Notes: generated from the letters alone by a model not told the origin. DNA of 35,269 nt from Collimonas sp. OK607 (GCF_900111995.1 NZ_FOKF01000044.1:1-35269); one strand, 5' to 3'; numbered from the stretch's first letter, positions 25,446 through 32,630 are shown. Numbers and translations: made by a program.

Positions 25446-26720
25446 TTAGCGAACTAAAACCGGAACCAGCGGGCCGGCCGCACCGCCTGCCAATCCATTG
25501 TTTGTACATGGACTGTCCACGGCGCCGGCATTACCTCGAAATTCCAATTGCACGGTCACCGTAGGCCCGCTTAACGGCTGCAACATGAACATGCATGCAT
25601 AATCAATAACCTTATTTGAGGCATCGACAACAGGCGCAGTCACCAACCTTCGGCTAAAGCCATACAAGTTATGCTGGCCTCCTGTGCCCGGCGTAGCCAA
25701 CGTCTTGAAACTGTTCAATTTCAAACCTGTAATGCCATCTCCTGCGCTCAGACTGGTTCCTGTATCGTCATAAGACGCAAAGGCCGCGCGTTTCGTCGTG
25801 AAGTTAGCTGCACTCGGATCTGAGCCTGCTGCCGGGGTTCCCGACCAGGCGTTTTGTGGAACTGCGTTGGTCCAATTGGTCGAGGTATACGCATAGCCCG
25901 AATAATCTGGATGATTAACGCTGGGGCCGGGATCACTATTCTTATAGATACCGAAACGGTAATTCCACGTGGCATCCACAGAAGATTGGATGCCCGGAGT
26001 TCCTAATGTATCACCCAGCTTGGTGCCGCAATATCCTGGTTCGCCAAGTTCCGTTTTTGTCTCACTCGCATTCGTGCTGCCGTTCAAGTTGTACCAACCC
26101 ATTTCACCGTTAGATTGCGTGCCGTTGCCGACCATGTTGACCCACTCTCCGATCTGGAATCCGTAATTCGGTGCGGTCCCGCTTGTCTTAGGTTTCAGTC
26201 CAACTGGGATTGGGCAAGTCGATTGGGCGCTGGCACGAGTCGCTACCGCGAGCGCCATGACGTTTTTCGTGTTCTGGTAAGCCGCCGTGTCGCCGGAGAA
26301 AGCGCCCATGGATTGCAGCAACCACATTTGCACGCCTGACTGCGTATGCTGACATTGCGCATACCTGGCGCTCGCTGGAACGGTAGTTGCGGCATAAGCC
26401 GCGTCCTTGAAAGTGATATCCGTCGCAGTCACCTTACCTTGACTACTCCACGTGGCAGACTGAAAATTGACGTTATTCAGATTGCCTGCGGTAGTACCGG
26501 CGCTGATGGCGCGCGTCAATGCCGTGCTTTCACCATCAAGCTCCTGTGCGGCCGCCAAGGAACAGCTGTCCATTGCCGTTTGCAGTTCTGTTTTGACGAC
26601 GAATAGACGGCCAAAATCCAAGGCAAATGCCATGAACCCAAGCAAAAATAGCAGGACGAGCGACACGGTGACTATCACTGCCCCGTCCTGGCGATTGCGA
26701 TGGCAAACGATATGGCCCAC
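25446..26720 (-). CDS. tadG: TadG-like Flp pilus assembly protein
   Basis: The 424-residue protein has an N-terminal pilin-like helix (DGAVIVTVSLVLLFLLGFMAFALDFGRLFVV) followed by DTG-type Tad-associated sequence LQTAMDSCSLAAAQELDG, the TadG N-terminal domain. A long periplasmic Ser/Thr/Gly-rich part follows, with no recognisable von Willebrand A domain. The pilin-like helix lacks Glu5 (Thr instead), so it is probably a membrane anchor and not cut by TadV. The start is GTG at 26720, with AAAGG at good spacing. In other Tad systems TadG is required for adherence or fibre assembly. It follows flp2 by 64 bases, an A/T-rich gap. Confidence 0.85.
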   Translation of the reverse strand: MGHIVCHRNRQDGAVIVTVSLVLLFLLGFMAFALDFGRLFVVKTELQTAMDSCSLAAAQELDGESTALTRAISAGTTAGNLNNVNFQSATWSSQGKVTATDITFKDAAYAATTVPASARYAQCQHTQSGVQMWLLQSMGAFSGDTAAYQNTKNVMALAVATRASAQSTCPIPVGLKPKTSGTAPNYGFQIGEWVNMVGNGTQSNGEMGWYNLNGSTNASETKTELGEPGYCGTKLGDTLGTPGIQSSVDATWNYRFGIYKNSDPGPSVNHPDYSGYAYTSTNWTNAVPQNAWSGTPAAGSDPSAANFTTKRAAFASYDDTGTSLSAGDGITGLKLNSFKTLATPGTGGQHNLYGFSRRLVTAPVVDASNKVIDYACMFMLQPLSGPTVTVQLEFRGNAGAVDSPCTNNGLAGGAAGPLVPVLVR

Positions 26721-26784
26721 GGCGATACCTTTTTTTAAAGTTTTTACAAAGAGAATTTTCGAAACTAAAATTTTGCCTATAAAA

Positions 26785-26958
26785 TTAGGTGCAGCTAGTA
26801 GTAGTCAAACAACTCGCTACACGGGTAATAAAGTTAGCAAAGCTAGCGGTAGTCAGAGCATTGAGAGCGACAACCAGTGCGATAGATACCACTGCAATGA
26901 TTAAGGCATACTCGACAACTTGAGCCCCGCTCTCATCCTTAAGAAACTGAGTAAACAT
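26785..26958 (-). CDS. flp: Flp-type IVb prepilin, copy 2
   Basis: The 57-residue prepilin has leader MFTQFLKDESG, cleavage before AQVVEYALIIAVVSIALVVA (Glu5, Tyr6 conserved), and a short C-terminal tail SCLTTTSCT with two cysteines spaced C-x5-C. It is a paralogue of the gene just upstream; the helix segments are almost identical while leaders and the loop after the helix differ. ATG 26958 is chosen over an upstream codon because AAGGA lies eight bases away. Either or both paralogues may be the major Flp subunit. Confidence 0.93.
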   Translation of the reverse strand: MFTQFLKDESGAQVVEYALIIAVVSIALVVALNALTTASFANFITRVASCLTTTSCT

Positions 26959-27050
26959 GATATTTTCCTTTACAACGTCAATATCCACTTGGCAGCCGCA
27001 CGACTGGACTCTGGCGATTTAACTTAGTCTTAAGTCACTGTAATCAGAGC

Positions 27051-27085
27051 GGTGGTCCGCGACCGTTAGCGGCCGCGACGCCACC
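27051..27085 (-). other. Strong hairpin between the two flp genes
   Basis: On the minus strand the left arm GGTGGCGTCGCGGCCG (27070-27085) pairs with CGGTCGCGGACCACC (27051-27065) around a four-base loop. That is some 14-15 pairs with one bulge or mismatch. No T-run follows, so it is unlikely to be a full terminator. Such hairpins often protect the 3' end of a highly expressed pilin message or partly attenuate read-through. It lies 22 bases after the flp1 stop. Confidence 0.6.
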
Positions 27086-27106
27086 GTAGATTCCTGCTTC
27101 TTTCCC

Positions 27107-27313
27107 TTAGGTGCAAGCTGTCGAGGTCAAGCATGTGTTAACGCGGTTGATAAAGGTGTTGAAAGTGGCACCGGTCGTTAGTGCCCTAAGTGCCACGACC
27201 AGCGCAATCGATACGACGGCGATGATCAGCGCATATTCGACAACTTGAGCGCCATCCTCATCTTTCGCAAAAGAGCGAATGGAGCGGTCAACCGTGGTTA
27301 AAAATTTGTTCAT
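27107..27313 (-). CDS. flp: Flp-type IVb prepilin, copy 1
   Basis: The 68-residue prepilin has a 21-residue leader ending DEDG, then AQVVEYALIIAVVSIALVVA with Glu5 and Tyr6 of mature pilin. A tail with FNTFINRVNTCLTSTACT ends in a C-x5-C pair. It is exported, cut by TadV and polymerised into the Flp fibre. The start at ATG 27313 is supported by AGAGG nine bases upstream. A 158-base gap before it and a hairpin after it suggest separate, higher expression than its neighbours. The mature sequence closely matches copy 2. Confidence 0.94.
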   Translation of the reverse strand: MNKFLTTVDRSIRSFAKDEDGAQVVEYALIIAVVSIALVVALRALTTGATFNTFINRVNTCLTSTACT

Positions 27314-27355
27314 TTTTTTTACCTCTTGAAGATAGTTATGAATCAAAATTTACTG

Positions 27356-27393
27356 CGTCGCTATTACATGGGTACCGCCTACTACTTCGTCAA
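27356..27393 (-). promoter_or_regulatory. Candidate flp promoter
   Basis: In the 158-base gap before flp1, the minus strand has TTGACG (27388-27393) and TGTAAT (27363-27368) 19 bases apart, with a start predicted near 27356. Spacing is longer than ideal, so this is tentative. A separate pilin promoter here would make biological sense. Confidence 0.3.
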
Positions 27394-27471
27394 AACAACA
27401 AACTACAACAACAACTGATTTTTTTATGGCCCTCCCCGATCAACAAGGCCGCCGCTCTCTCATTTTTGACG

Positions 27472-27750
27472 TTATCGTGATCCTCCATTGCCAATGCCTC
27501 CACCTATATTGATAACGTTGACCGCTGGCGGCGGCGACCTGAAAGTGTCCTGATAAAGAATGATGGCCTCCCTGGCCGCTTTGCCATCCATGCCTGCCAC
27601 CTGATCGGGATTCCTGCCAGCGTCAGGATTGATGGTCATCTTGAGTTTGGCTTCGCGCACGGCGTCGCCGAACTTGGTGTCGTAATTGGGTGTCATCGTT
27701 GAGCAGCCCGCCGTCAGGACGAGCAACAGTGCGATTGCGAGCTTGTTCAT
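27472..27750 (-). CDS. Small Tad-locus lipoprotein
   Basis: The 92-residue protein has a lipoprotein signal: MNKLAIALLLVLTAGC with lipobox LTAGC, so Cys16 should be lipidated. The mature part contains TPNYDTKFGDAVREAKLKMT and INPDAG, and ends in a Gly-rich tail. Small lipoproteins with this TP.YD..FGDAVR pattern commonly follow rcpA in beta-proteobacterial Tad loci. By position it may be the pilotin- or RcpB/CpaD-like helper of the RcpA secretin, but the family's function is unproven. AAGGA precedes its ATG, and it starts 11 bases after the rcpA stop. Confidence 0.85.
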   Translation of the reverse strand: MNKLAIALLLVLTAGCSTMTPNYDTKFGDAVREAKLKMTINPDAGRNPDQVAGMDGKAAREAIILYQDTFRSPPPAVNVINIGGGIGNGGSR

Positions 27751-27761
27751 GGACTTTCCTT

Positions 27762-29414
27762 TTATTTGATTTCAGGAACAGCGGCAAGAGAACTAACTTC
27801 TACGTCTGCGACTGGAACTGGTGCTACTTCTGCGACTGGAACTGGTGCGGCGACTGCGACTGGAACTGGTACTGTCGTAGCGGTTGGAACTGGTGCTGCT
27901 TGTGCGACTGGAACCGGTGCTGCTTGTGCGGCCGGGACCGGTGCTGCGGCAGGGGCCGGAGCCTGTGCCGGAGCGGAGCCTTCCAGGCTGCCGTTGAAAT
28001 ACACTGCGCCGCGGCTAGGTACGACATGGTTGTCCGTCGGCAGCGTAGGCGCCTCTGCCAGCGGCTTCACCAGGTGCGGCGTAATCACGAACAACAGTTC
28101 CGTCTGATCAGTCTGGAACTCGGAACTCCTGAACAGCGCCCCCAGGACCGGCACCTCGCCCAAGCCTGGAAAACGCTTTATGGACTCAGTGACGTTGTTC
28201 TTGATCAGGCCGGCAATGGCGAAACTTTGTCCATCGTTGAGCTGGACGGTAGTATCCGCCCGACGTACAGTCAGCGACGGCAGCACTGCCGTGACGCCAC
28301 CGACAGTGGTGAACGGCGAGCCGACCTGCGACAGGTCTGACACTTCCGACACCATCTTCAGGTTGATCCGGGTGCCGTCCAGCACGGTGGGCATGAACTT
28401 CACGCCGATACCGAATTCCTTTTCTTCCAGCGTAATCGTGGGTACGCCATTATTGTTGGTTTGCGATACCGGAATGAAGATCTTGCCACCCGACAGGAAA
28501 CTGGCTTGCTGACCGCTGATAGCCATGATGTTCGGTTCAGCCAACACCCGCACCAGGCCATCATCCTTCTGTCCATCCAGATTTACCGCAGTCCTGCCAA
28601 TCTTCAACGCCTGCAGCAAGCCGGCACCGTTACTCAAGAAACTGGACAGCAGGGAGAAAGTATTGCTGCCGCCATTGCTGGCGCGAGTCAGGTTGACACT
28701 CGCCCCTAGTTTATCGAGCAATGTCTTGCTGACTTCGGCGATTTTCACTTCCAGCATCACCTGCTGCGGGGTCATGATGCGCAGCATGTTGACCACCTTC
28801 TTGCCGTCACCGTATGCAGTGGCCAGGTTCATCGCTTCGTCGAGCTTGACGGCATCAGTGACTTTGCCGGTCAGCACCAGTGCGTTTTCGGCTCCCCGTA
28901 CTCTAATCCCGGTTTCTTCAGGCATCAATTCGGTGATCTTGGCTTGCAGGCTGCCCGGGTCGACGGTAACGATGATGTCCTTGATGACGCAGCGCCCATT
29001 CGAGCCTTGCAAGACCACATTCATGGAGCCGGTCTTTCTCCCTAGAAAGAACAGTTCAGTAGGACTGAGCAACGTGATCTCCACATCTGCCACGCCATCC
29101 GAAGCTCCCTGTGCCGGCGCTGGCGGTGCATTCCCCGGCGCTGCCGGTGCGTTCTTGTCATTCGATGCAGGTGGTTTGCCCGCCCGGCTCGACGACTGGC
29201 CGCCGATCAGCATGCGCGCTGCGGGAGTATCCAGCCTGATGACACTCGATTTGCCGAGAGTGACATAAGTTACAGGGTCAACCGTTACGGATCCGCAAGG
29301 TTTCAGTCCTGAGGAGCCGGGAGTGTGAGTGGCAACAGGTGCAGTTGCCGCGAACGCGCCGCCTGTCATGGTCAACGCAGCGAAGAAGATCGCATTTTTT
29401 TGGTTGTTATTCAC
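27762..29414 (-). CDS. rcpA: Tad outer-membrane secretin RcpA/CpaC
   Basis: The 550-residue protein is the outer-membrane pore of the Flp pilus. It has a signal peptide (to about residue 22, GGAFA) and an N-terminal pilus/secretin domain interrupted by an Ala/Pro/Gly-rich insert (about 72-108). A BON-like domain (ALVLTGKVTDAVKLDEAMNLA) and the secretin core (about 260-460; VRVLAEPNIMAISGQQASFLSGGK, GIGVKFMPTVLDG, RFPGLGEVPVLGALFRS, TELLFVITPHLVKPL) follow. After the core comes an unusual 65-residue tail of seven Pro/Ala/Val octapeptides. The start is GTG 29414, with AGGGAG upstream. It lies between rcpC and the small lipoprotein. Confidence 0.95.
   Translation of the reverse strand: MNNNQKNAIFFAALTMTGGAFAATAPVATHTPGSSGLKPCGSVTVDPVTYVTLGKSSVIRLDTPAARMLIGGQSSSRAGKPPASNDKNAPAAPGNAPPAPAQGASDGVADVEITLLSPTELFFLGRKTGSMNVVLQGSNGRCVIKDIIVTVDPGSLQAKITELMPEETGIRVRGAENALVLTGKVTDAVKLDEAMNLATAYGDGKKVVNMLRIMTPQQVMLEVKIAEVSKTLLDKLGASVNLTRASNGGSNTFSLLSSFLSNGAGLLQALKIGRTAVNLDGQKDDGLVRVLAEPNIMAISGQQASFLSGGKIFIPVSQTNNNGVPTITLEEKEFGIGVKFMPTVLDGTRINLKMVSEVSDLSQVGSPFTTVGGVTAVLPSLTVRRADTTVQLNDGQSFAIAGLIKNNVTESIKRFPGLGEVPVLGALFRSSEFQTDQTELLFVITPHLVKPLAEAPTLPTDNHVVPSRGAVYFNGSLEGSAPAQAPAPAAAPVPAAQAAPVPVAQAAPVPTATTVPVPVAVAAPVPVAEVAPVPVADVEVSSLAAVPEIK
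27801..27968 (-). repeat. Seven tandem 24-bp repeats in the 3' end of rcpA
   Basis: Seven consecutive 24-base units, diverging towards the left-arm end of the coding sequence, encode the octapeptide APVPVAxx in the secretin tail. Units begin at 27801, 27825, 27849, 27873, 27897, 27921 and 27945. The core GACTGGAACTGGTGC is nearly invariant in the first five. Such in-frame arrays can change copy number by slippage. Confidence 0.9.
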
Positions 29415-29440
29415 TTGAACTGCTCCCTAGATTGTTTTAG

Positions 29441-30280
29441 TTAAAAACAGTTAAGTGCCCGGCTGCCGTTCTGAATGACCTCGACGCATTCCGAGGCTGA
29501 CGCTATCGCCGGCCTGCTGCGCACTATCCTGGGCTTGGCAGCCGCGACCTTGGTCGGCAACGCTACCGGCTCTACATGCTCTCCAAATAACTGGTTCTTG
29601 GTAATGCCTGCGGTGCCTACCGTCTTCTGGTCCACCTGGTTGCGCAGCACCAGTGACAATGTGCCGACGCTGCGAGCAAGATCAAGTTTCTCCGCGTCTT
29701 CCAGCGATAGCTCCAGTGTCACTGCGCTGACCACCTTGGGCTTGGTATCGTCCCGGCCGGACTCCTGTGCTACCGCCAGCACCAGTACATGCTCCAGCAC
29801 GGTCTTGCTGATCTGCTTGCCTTCTTCGCCTTTGCCCTTGTCTTGCTGGGCATTCACCACGACGTCAACATAGTTGCCAGGGAGTGCGAATCCGGCTACG
29901 CCGACTACGTCATTGACGCGCACAGTCATTGCCCGCTTGCCCTCAGCAATCACAGCCGAAAGACCTCCTTGCGTACCGACCGGCGCCAGCTTACCTTCGA
30001 GGATGGCTTCGCCGCGCAGCACGCCGACTTTCACCACCCGATCCTGCACATCCTTGATTTCCTTGAATGCGCCCGCAGGCACCGAGCCGCTAGGCCAGTC
30101 GATGGTCGACAGCATTTGTGGATTGATCTTGCTGCCAAGTTCGATATCGGACACCGCAACCACCACCTTGTTGGATGCGATACTCCCTCGCTGCGATACC
30201 CATCCCGCAGCATAGACGGCCGCTCCGAGGCCAATCACCGCGGCCAGTAGCAGCAATCCAAGTGCTTTAATGTTTTTCAT
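29441..30280 (-). CDS. rcpC: Flp pilus assembly protein RcpC/CpaB
   Basis: The 279-residue protein has one N-terminal membrane helix (LGLLLLAAVIGLGAAVYAAGW) and a SAF domain (about 38-105, VVVAVSDIELGSKINPQMLS). The CpaB middle part (GKRAMTVRVNDVVGVAGFALPGNYVDVVV) follows. RcpC associates with the RcpA secretin and is needed for Flp fibre export. The C-terminal part carries a Cys pair (ECVEVIQNGSRALNC) that could form a disulfide. It lies between tadV (37-base gap) and rcpA (26-base gap). Confidence 0.93.
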   Translation of the reverse strand: MKNIKALGLLLLAAVIGLGAAVYAAGWVSQRGSIASNKVVVAVSDIELGSKINPQMLSTIDWPSGSVPAGAFKEIKDVQDRVVKVGVLRGEAILEGKLAPVGTQGGLSAVIAEGKRAMTVRVNDVVGVAGFALPGNYVDVVVNAQQDKGKGEEGKQISKTVLEHVLVLAVAQESGRDDTKPKVVSAVTLELSLEDAEKLDLARSVGTLSLVLRNQVDQKTVGTAGITKNQLFGEHVEPVALPTKVAAAKPRIVRSRPAIASASECVEVIQNGSRALNCF

Positions 30281-30317
30281 ATCCGGCCCCAGTCAGGTTT
30301 AAGATTTAACTTGCCAC

Positions 30318-30902
30318 TTACAAATAACCCAGTTGATTCGCCACCACATAGCCGATGGTGCCAATGCCAATGCTGACGCCGTACGGCATTCTCCCTACCG
30401 ATTTGCTTGCTTCCATACTGACGCTTGGCTTGATGCCTCCTGCCGCAGAGAACACCATGGTTTGCACGATATTTTTTACGTTGATTAAAACGCGCCCCAG
30501 CGCTTTGTTAAACAATGCGAATCCCAGTGCAACGATGCCGCCTGCGATCAAAGTAGCGATGACTGCAAAGACGATAGATGGAACACCAAGAAACGCACCG
30601 ACCATTGCTATCAGCTTTACATCTCCCGCCCCCATCGCTCTAACTGCATAGAGCGGCAGCATCATGAAAAATCCCAACAGCATGCCCTCGAAGGCCCAAA
30701 GCAAACCTGCTGGCAGCGAGGCCGCCGCCGCCGTGCTGTAGATCAAGCCGAACAGCGTGCCACTCGCGGTCAGCCAGTTCGGTATCTTGTAGGTGCGGCA
30801 ATCACTCACTGCGGCAACGATGAGCAGGATGAACAGCACGCATGTGCGTGGATCTGTCACCAGCATGCCGAGGAGTTCAAGTAGCGCGTAAAATTCTTGC
30901 AT
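30318..30902 (-). CDS. tadV: Prepilin peptidase TadV/CpaA (A24 family)
   Basis: The 194-residue polytopic membrane protein carries the two catalytic aspartates of the A24 aspartic peptidases: Asp34 in AAVSDCRTYKIPN and Asp94 in GAGDVKLIAM. It lacks the N-methylase domain, as expected for CpaA/TadV. It should cut the leaders of the three Flp-like prepilins and the TadE/TadF pseudopilins in this window. The ATG follows a weak AGAGA. It is the second gene of the locus, 84 bases after the 48-aa prepilin. Confidence 0.93.
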   Translation of the reverse strand: MQEFYALLELLGMLVTDPRTCVLFILLIVAAVSDCRTYKIPNWLTASGTLFGLIYSTAAAASLPAGLLWAFEGMLLGFFMMLPLYAVRAMGAGDVKLIAMVGAFLGVPSIVFAVIATLIAGGIVALGFALFNKALGRVLINVKNIVQTMVFSAAGGIKPSVSMEASKSVGRMPYGVSIGIGTIGYVVANQLGYL

Positions 30903-30986
30903 GATCAGTCTCTGTGTTCAGTGATAATGTTCTGTGATAAAACATGTACCCGGAAAATCGCGGCAACTTGAAATCGATGCGATTTC

Positions 30987-31133
30987 TTATGTTTTCTTGA
31001 CCAGCGCTAACACCATCAGTAAACAAACTACGACGATAAGCGCGCCTACCAGCGCAAACTCTAATAACGACACGCCAGCATCGTCCATCAGGAAATACCT
31101 GGTGACATGCGACAGATCCTTGGAAAATCGCAT
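30987..31133 (-). CDS. Third, very short Flp-like prepilin (48 aa)
   Basis: A 48-codon gene, short enough to be missed by usual cut-offs, encodes MRFSKDLSHVTRYFLMDDAG followed by VSLLEFALVGALIVVVCLLM and VLALVKKT. The leader ends in Gly and the mature part has Glu5-Phe6, the type IVb prepilin pattern, but only 28 residues would remain: one helix plus KKT. AGGAGA precedes the ATG at ideal spacing. It is the first gene of the Tad locus, 84 bases before tadV and about 70 bases after a predicted promoter. It could be a minimal minor pilin or a regulatory or decoy substrate of TadV. A longer overlapping frame (30877-31470) is a shadow. Confidence 0.82.
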   Translation of the reverse strand: MRFSKDLSHVTRYFLMDDAGVSLLEFALVGALIVVVCLLMVLALVKKT

Positions 31134-31195
31134 AGGTTTCTCCTGAATAAATTTTCATAATTGACTCGACTTGTTTCGACTGAGCGCCGATGTTT

Positions 31196-31268
31196 GTGTT
31201 GTTGAGTTGAGTATAGGCAGGAGAAAAAGCAGGGGTATGAACGATGAGTCCTAATTTGAATAGGACCG
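31196..31268 (-). promoter_or_regulatory. Left arm of a 73-bp inverted repeat; predicted tad promoter
   Basis: This arm matches the right arm (31532-31604) in inverted orientation at 68 of 73 positions with no gap. Read on the minus strand it holds a palindrome GTCCTA-N7-TAGGAC (31248-31266) and a -10 TATACT (31210-31215) with no clear -35. That suggests an activator-dependent promoter starting near 31203, about 70 bases before the 48-aa prepilin. The palindrome would be centred near -54. All mismatches between arms fall between operator and -10. Confidence 0.7.
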
Positions 31269-31531
31269 ACCGCCTTTTTTTGATCAGGGAAGGCAGGAGT
31301 AATCCACTAGGACAATCAGGAGAAATCCATCCGAAGCGTATTCGTACGCCGTGTAACCGCTCACGTAAATGATTCAGAAAAAACGTATCAATGCTGGCTG
31401 GCAACTGGGAAACACGCTGACGGATCATCCCGGCATCAGCTGCTGTAAAGTTCAAAAATAATTTCCACACAGATTCATCCTGTCCGCCCCAGTAGATTTA
31501 TCTTGCCCGTCCTCAATTAAATAAAGGCGCG
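31269..31531. other. Spacer between the two promoter arms, no gene seen
   Basis: This 263-base stretch between the inverted arms has no supported gene. A further half-site TAGGAC occurs at 31308-31313. Nothing else repeated or structured stood out, so it may only separate the two outward-facing promoters. Confidence 0.4.
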
Positions 31532-31604
31532 CGGTCCTATTCAAATTAGGACTCATCGTTCATGCCTCCGTTTTTCCTCCTGCCTATACTCAACTCAACA
31601 ACAC
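31532..31604 (+). promoter_or_regulatory. Right arm of the 73-bp inverted repeat; predicted rightward promoter
   Basis: The copy of the tad promoter arm on the plus strand. The palindrome GTCCTATTCAAATTAGGAC lies at 31534-31552 and the -10 TATACT at 31585-31590, both identical to the left arm. Transcription would start near 31597 and run rightwards to the terminator at 31857-31890. Confidence 0.65.
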
Positions 31605-31890
31605 GAGCATTGCCGTATCGAACATGATGTCGACATTGCCGATACTGAAGGCAGTGGAGTATTTCGACGCGCAAGACGTGCCGGGTGCATGGCCATGGCC
31701 GCACCGACCCGACTGGCGGATTTCGCCGCCGCGGCCAGATCTGATTGCGACTGAGAATTAGCAGCGAGCGACGATGTGCGGCAGGACTGCAGCGTCTATC
31801 GTAGCTGGATGTGCAGAACCAACCAATTTTTCCGCTCAGCCTGCCACGGCTGATTTCCGCTCCTGATACCAGAGGAGGAGCGGGTTTTTT
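31597..31890 (+). ncRNA. Candidate small transcript (about 295 nt) or short-peptide gene
   Basis: Between the rightward promoter arm and a strong terminator lies a stretch without a recognised gene. A 45-codon frame (ATG 31624, stop 31759-31761) begins MMSTLPILKAVEYFDAQDVP, but it has no ribosome-binding site and I recognise nothing in it. Either a small RNA or a poorly translated peptide could be produced. The call rests only on the promoter-like arm and the terminator. Confidence 0.4.
31857..31890 (+). terminator. Rho-independent terminator, plus strand
   Basis: CCGCTCCT (31857-31864) pairs perfectly with AGGAGCGG (31876-31883), followed by G and TTTTTT (31885-31890). No recognised plus-strand gene lies before it back to the rightward promoter arm, so it implies a transcribed unit there. 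It also faces the end of the convergent HTH regulator gene. Confidence 0.85.
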
Positions 31891-31958
31891 ATTTCAAAGT
31901 CGGCGAGGTATTAACGCCGGTGAATTGCGGGAGATTTCAGACACCTCCCGTGAACATG

Positions 31959-32630
31959 TTATTTAGCGACGCTCGCCGAAATCGGCTCTGACGCGTCCGC
32001 ATCGAATCTGAAGCGGCAAACATGCGCTCCCTTCACCATACATGCTTCATGCACCACTTTGCTGTCGGTAAATGTGGAGAGCAACGCAAGATCGAATCGG
32101 CACACCTGGGGGTGTTTGCTTGCCAGATCATGGAACACGCAATTGTCGGCCTCGATAACCGGAATACCTTTTATGTTGGCTGGAGCATTGGGATTGACCC
32201 TGTAGCCAAGCTCTTCCATGATCACGGCCAGATTCTGCACCTTGGCGGACAGACTTTCTCCTGCTGCGCCGTTAACGCGCAACTGTTTCGCCACTGTTTC
32301 ACCCATGGCAGCGAGGCGTGCGCCGGCACCTTCTTCACCAGCCTCCTGTTCCAGCATCCCCATCAGTAATTGCGCAAACCAGGAATACTGACGAGGGAAA
32401 GAGCTATTTCCCTTGTCGGTCAATACATACAGCTGTTCCGGACGCCCGCCGGATGGCCGGGTAATGCTTTTTGTCACAAGCGTGTTTGCTTCCAGCGTAG
32501 CCAGGTGCTGCCTGACCGCTGTACGCGTTATACCGAGAGCCTTGGAGAAGTTATCAACCGTCAGGCCGGCTTTATTTTTGATGAGGAGCTCAAGGAACTC
32601 CCTGTGCCGCACTCCTATCATGTCGCTCAT
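31959..32630 (-). CDS. SufR-like HTH regulator with predicted Fe-S cluster site
   Basis: The 223-residue protein has an N-terminal winged HTH (about 5-75; DNFSKALGITRTAVRQHLATL and RPSGGRPEQLYVLTDKG wing) and a C-terminal domain with four cysteines at 164, 177, 197 and 205, spaced C-x12-C-x19-C-x7-C. The segment NCVFHDLASKHPQVCRFDLA matches the SufR/COG2345 style, where such cysteines hold an Fe-S cluster that controls DNA binding. The start is ATG 32630 because GAGGAG lies at proper spacing; GTG 32636 is too close to it. It is divergent from the DUF4142/cupredoxin pair, with a 9-bp inverted repeat between. It may sense iron, oxygen or redox stress. Confidence 0.85.
   Translation of the reverse strand: MSDMIGVRHREFLELLIKNKAGLTVDNFSKALGITRTAVRQHLATLEANTLVTKSITRPSGGRPEQLYVLTDKGNSSFPRQYSWFAQLLMGMLEQEAGEEGAGARLAAMGETVAKQLRVNGAAGESLSAKVQNLAVIMEELGYRVNPNAPANIKGIPVIEADNCVFHDLASKHPQVCRFDLALLSTFTDSKVVHEACMVKGAHVCRFRFDADASEPISASVAK

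Noticed and set aside
27801-27968. CRISPR-like array of 24-bp repeats
   Set aside because: The units are contiguous with no spacers, in frame with rcpA, and code for a regular peptide repeat.
27824-28340. Repeat-rich frames antisense to rcpA, e.g. Gly/Thr/Ala- or Cys/Trp-rich
   Set aside because: They arise from the 24-bp tandem array read on the other strand or in other frames.
30877-31470. 197-codon minus-strand open frame over the tad promoter region
   Set aside because: It overlaps the 48-aa prepilin in another frame and crosses the promoter arm. It has no recognisable domain and odd composition, so it is a shadow.
31624-31761. 45-codon frame as a confident protein gene
   Set aside because: No ribosome-binding site and no family resemblance; kept only as part of the possible small transcript.
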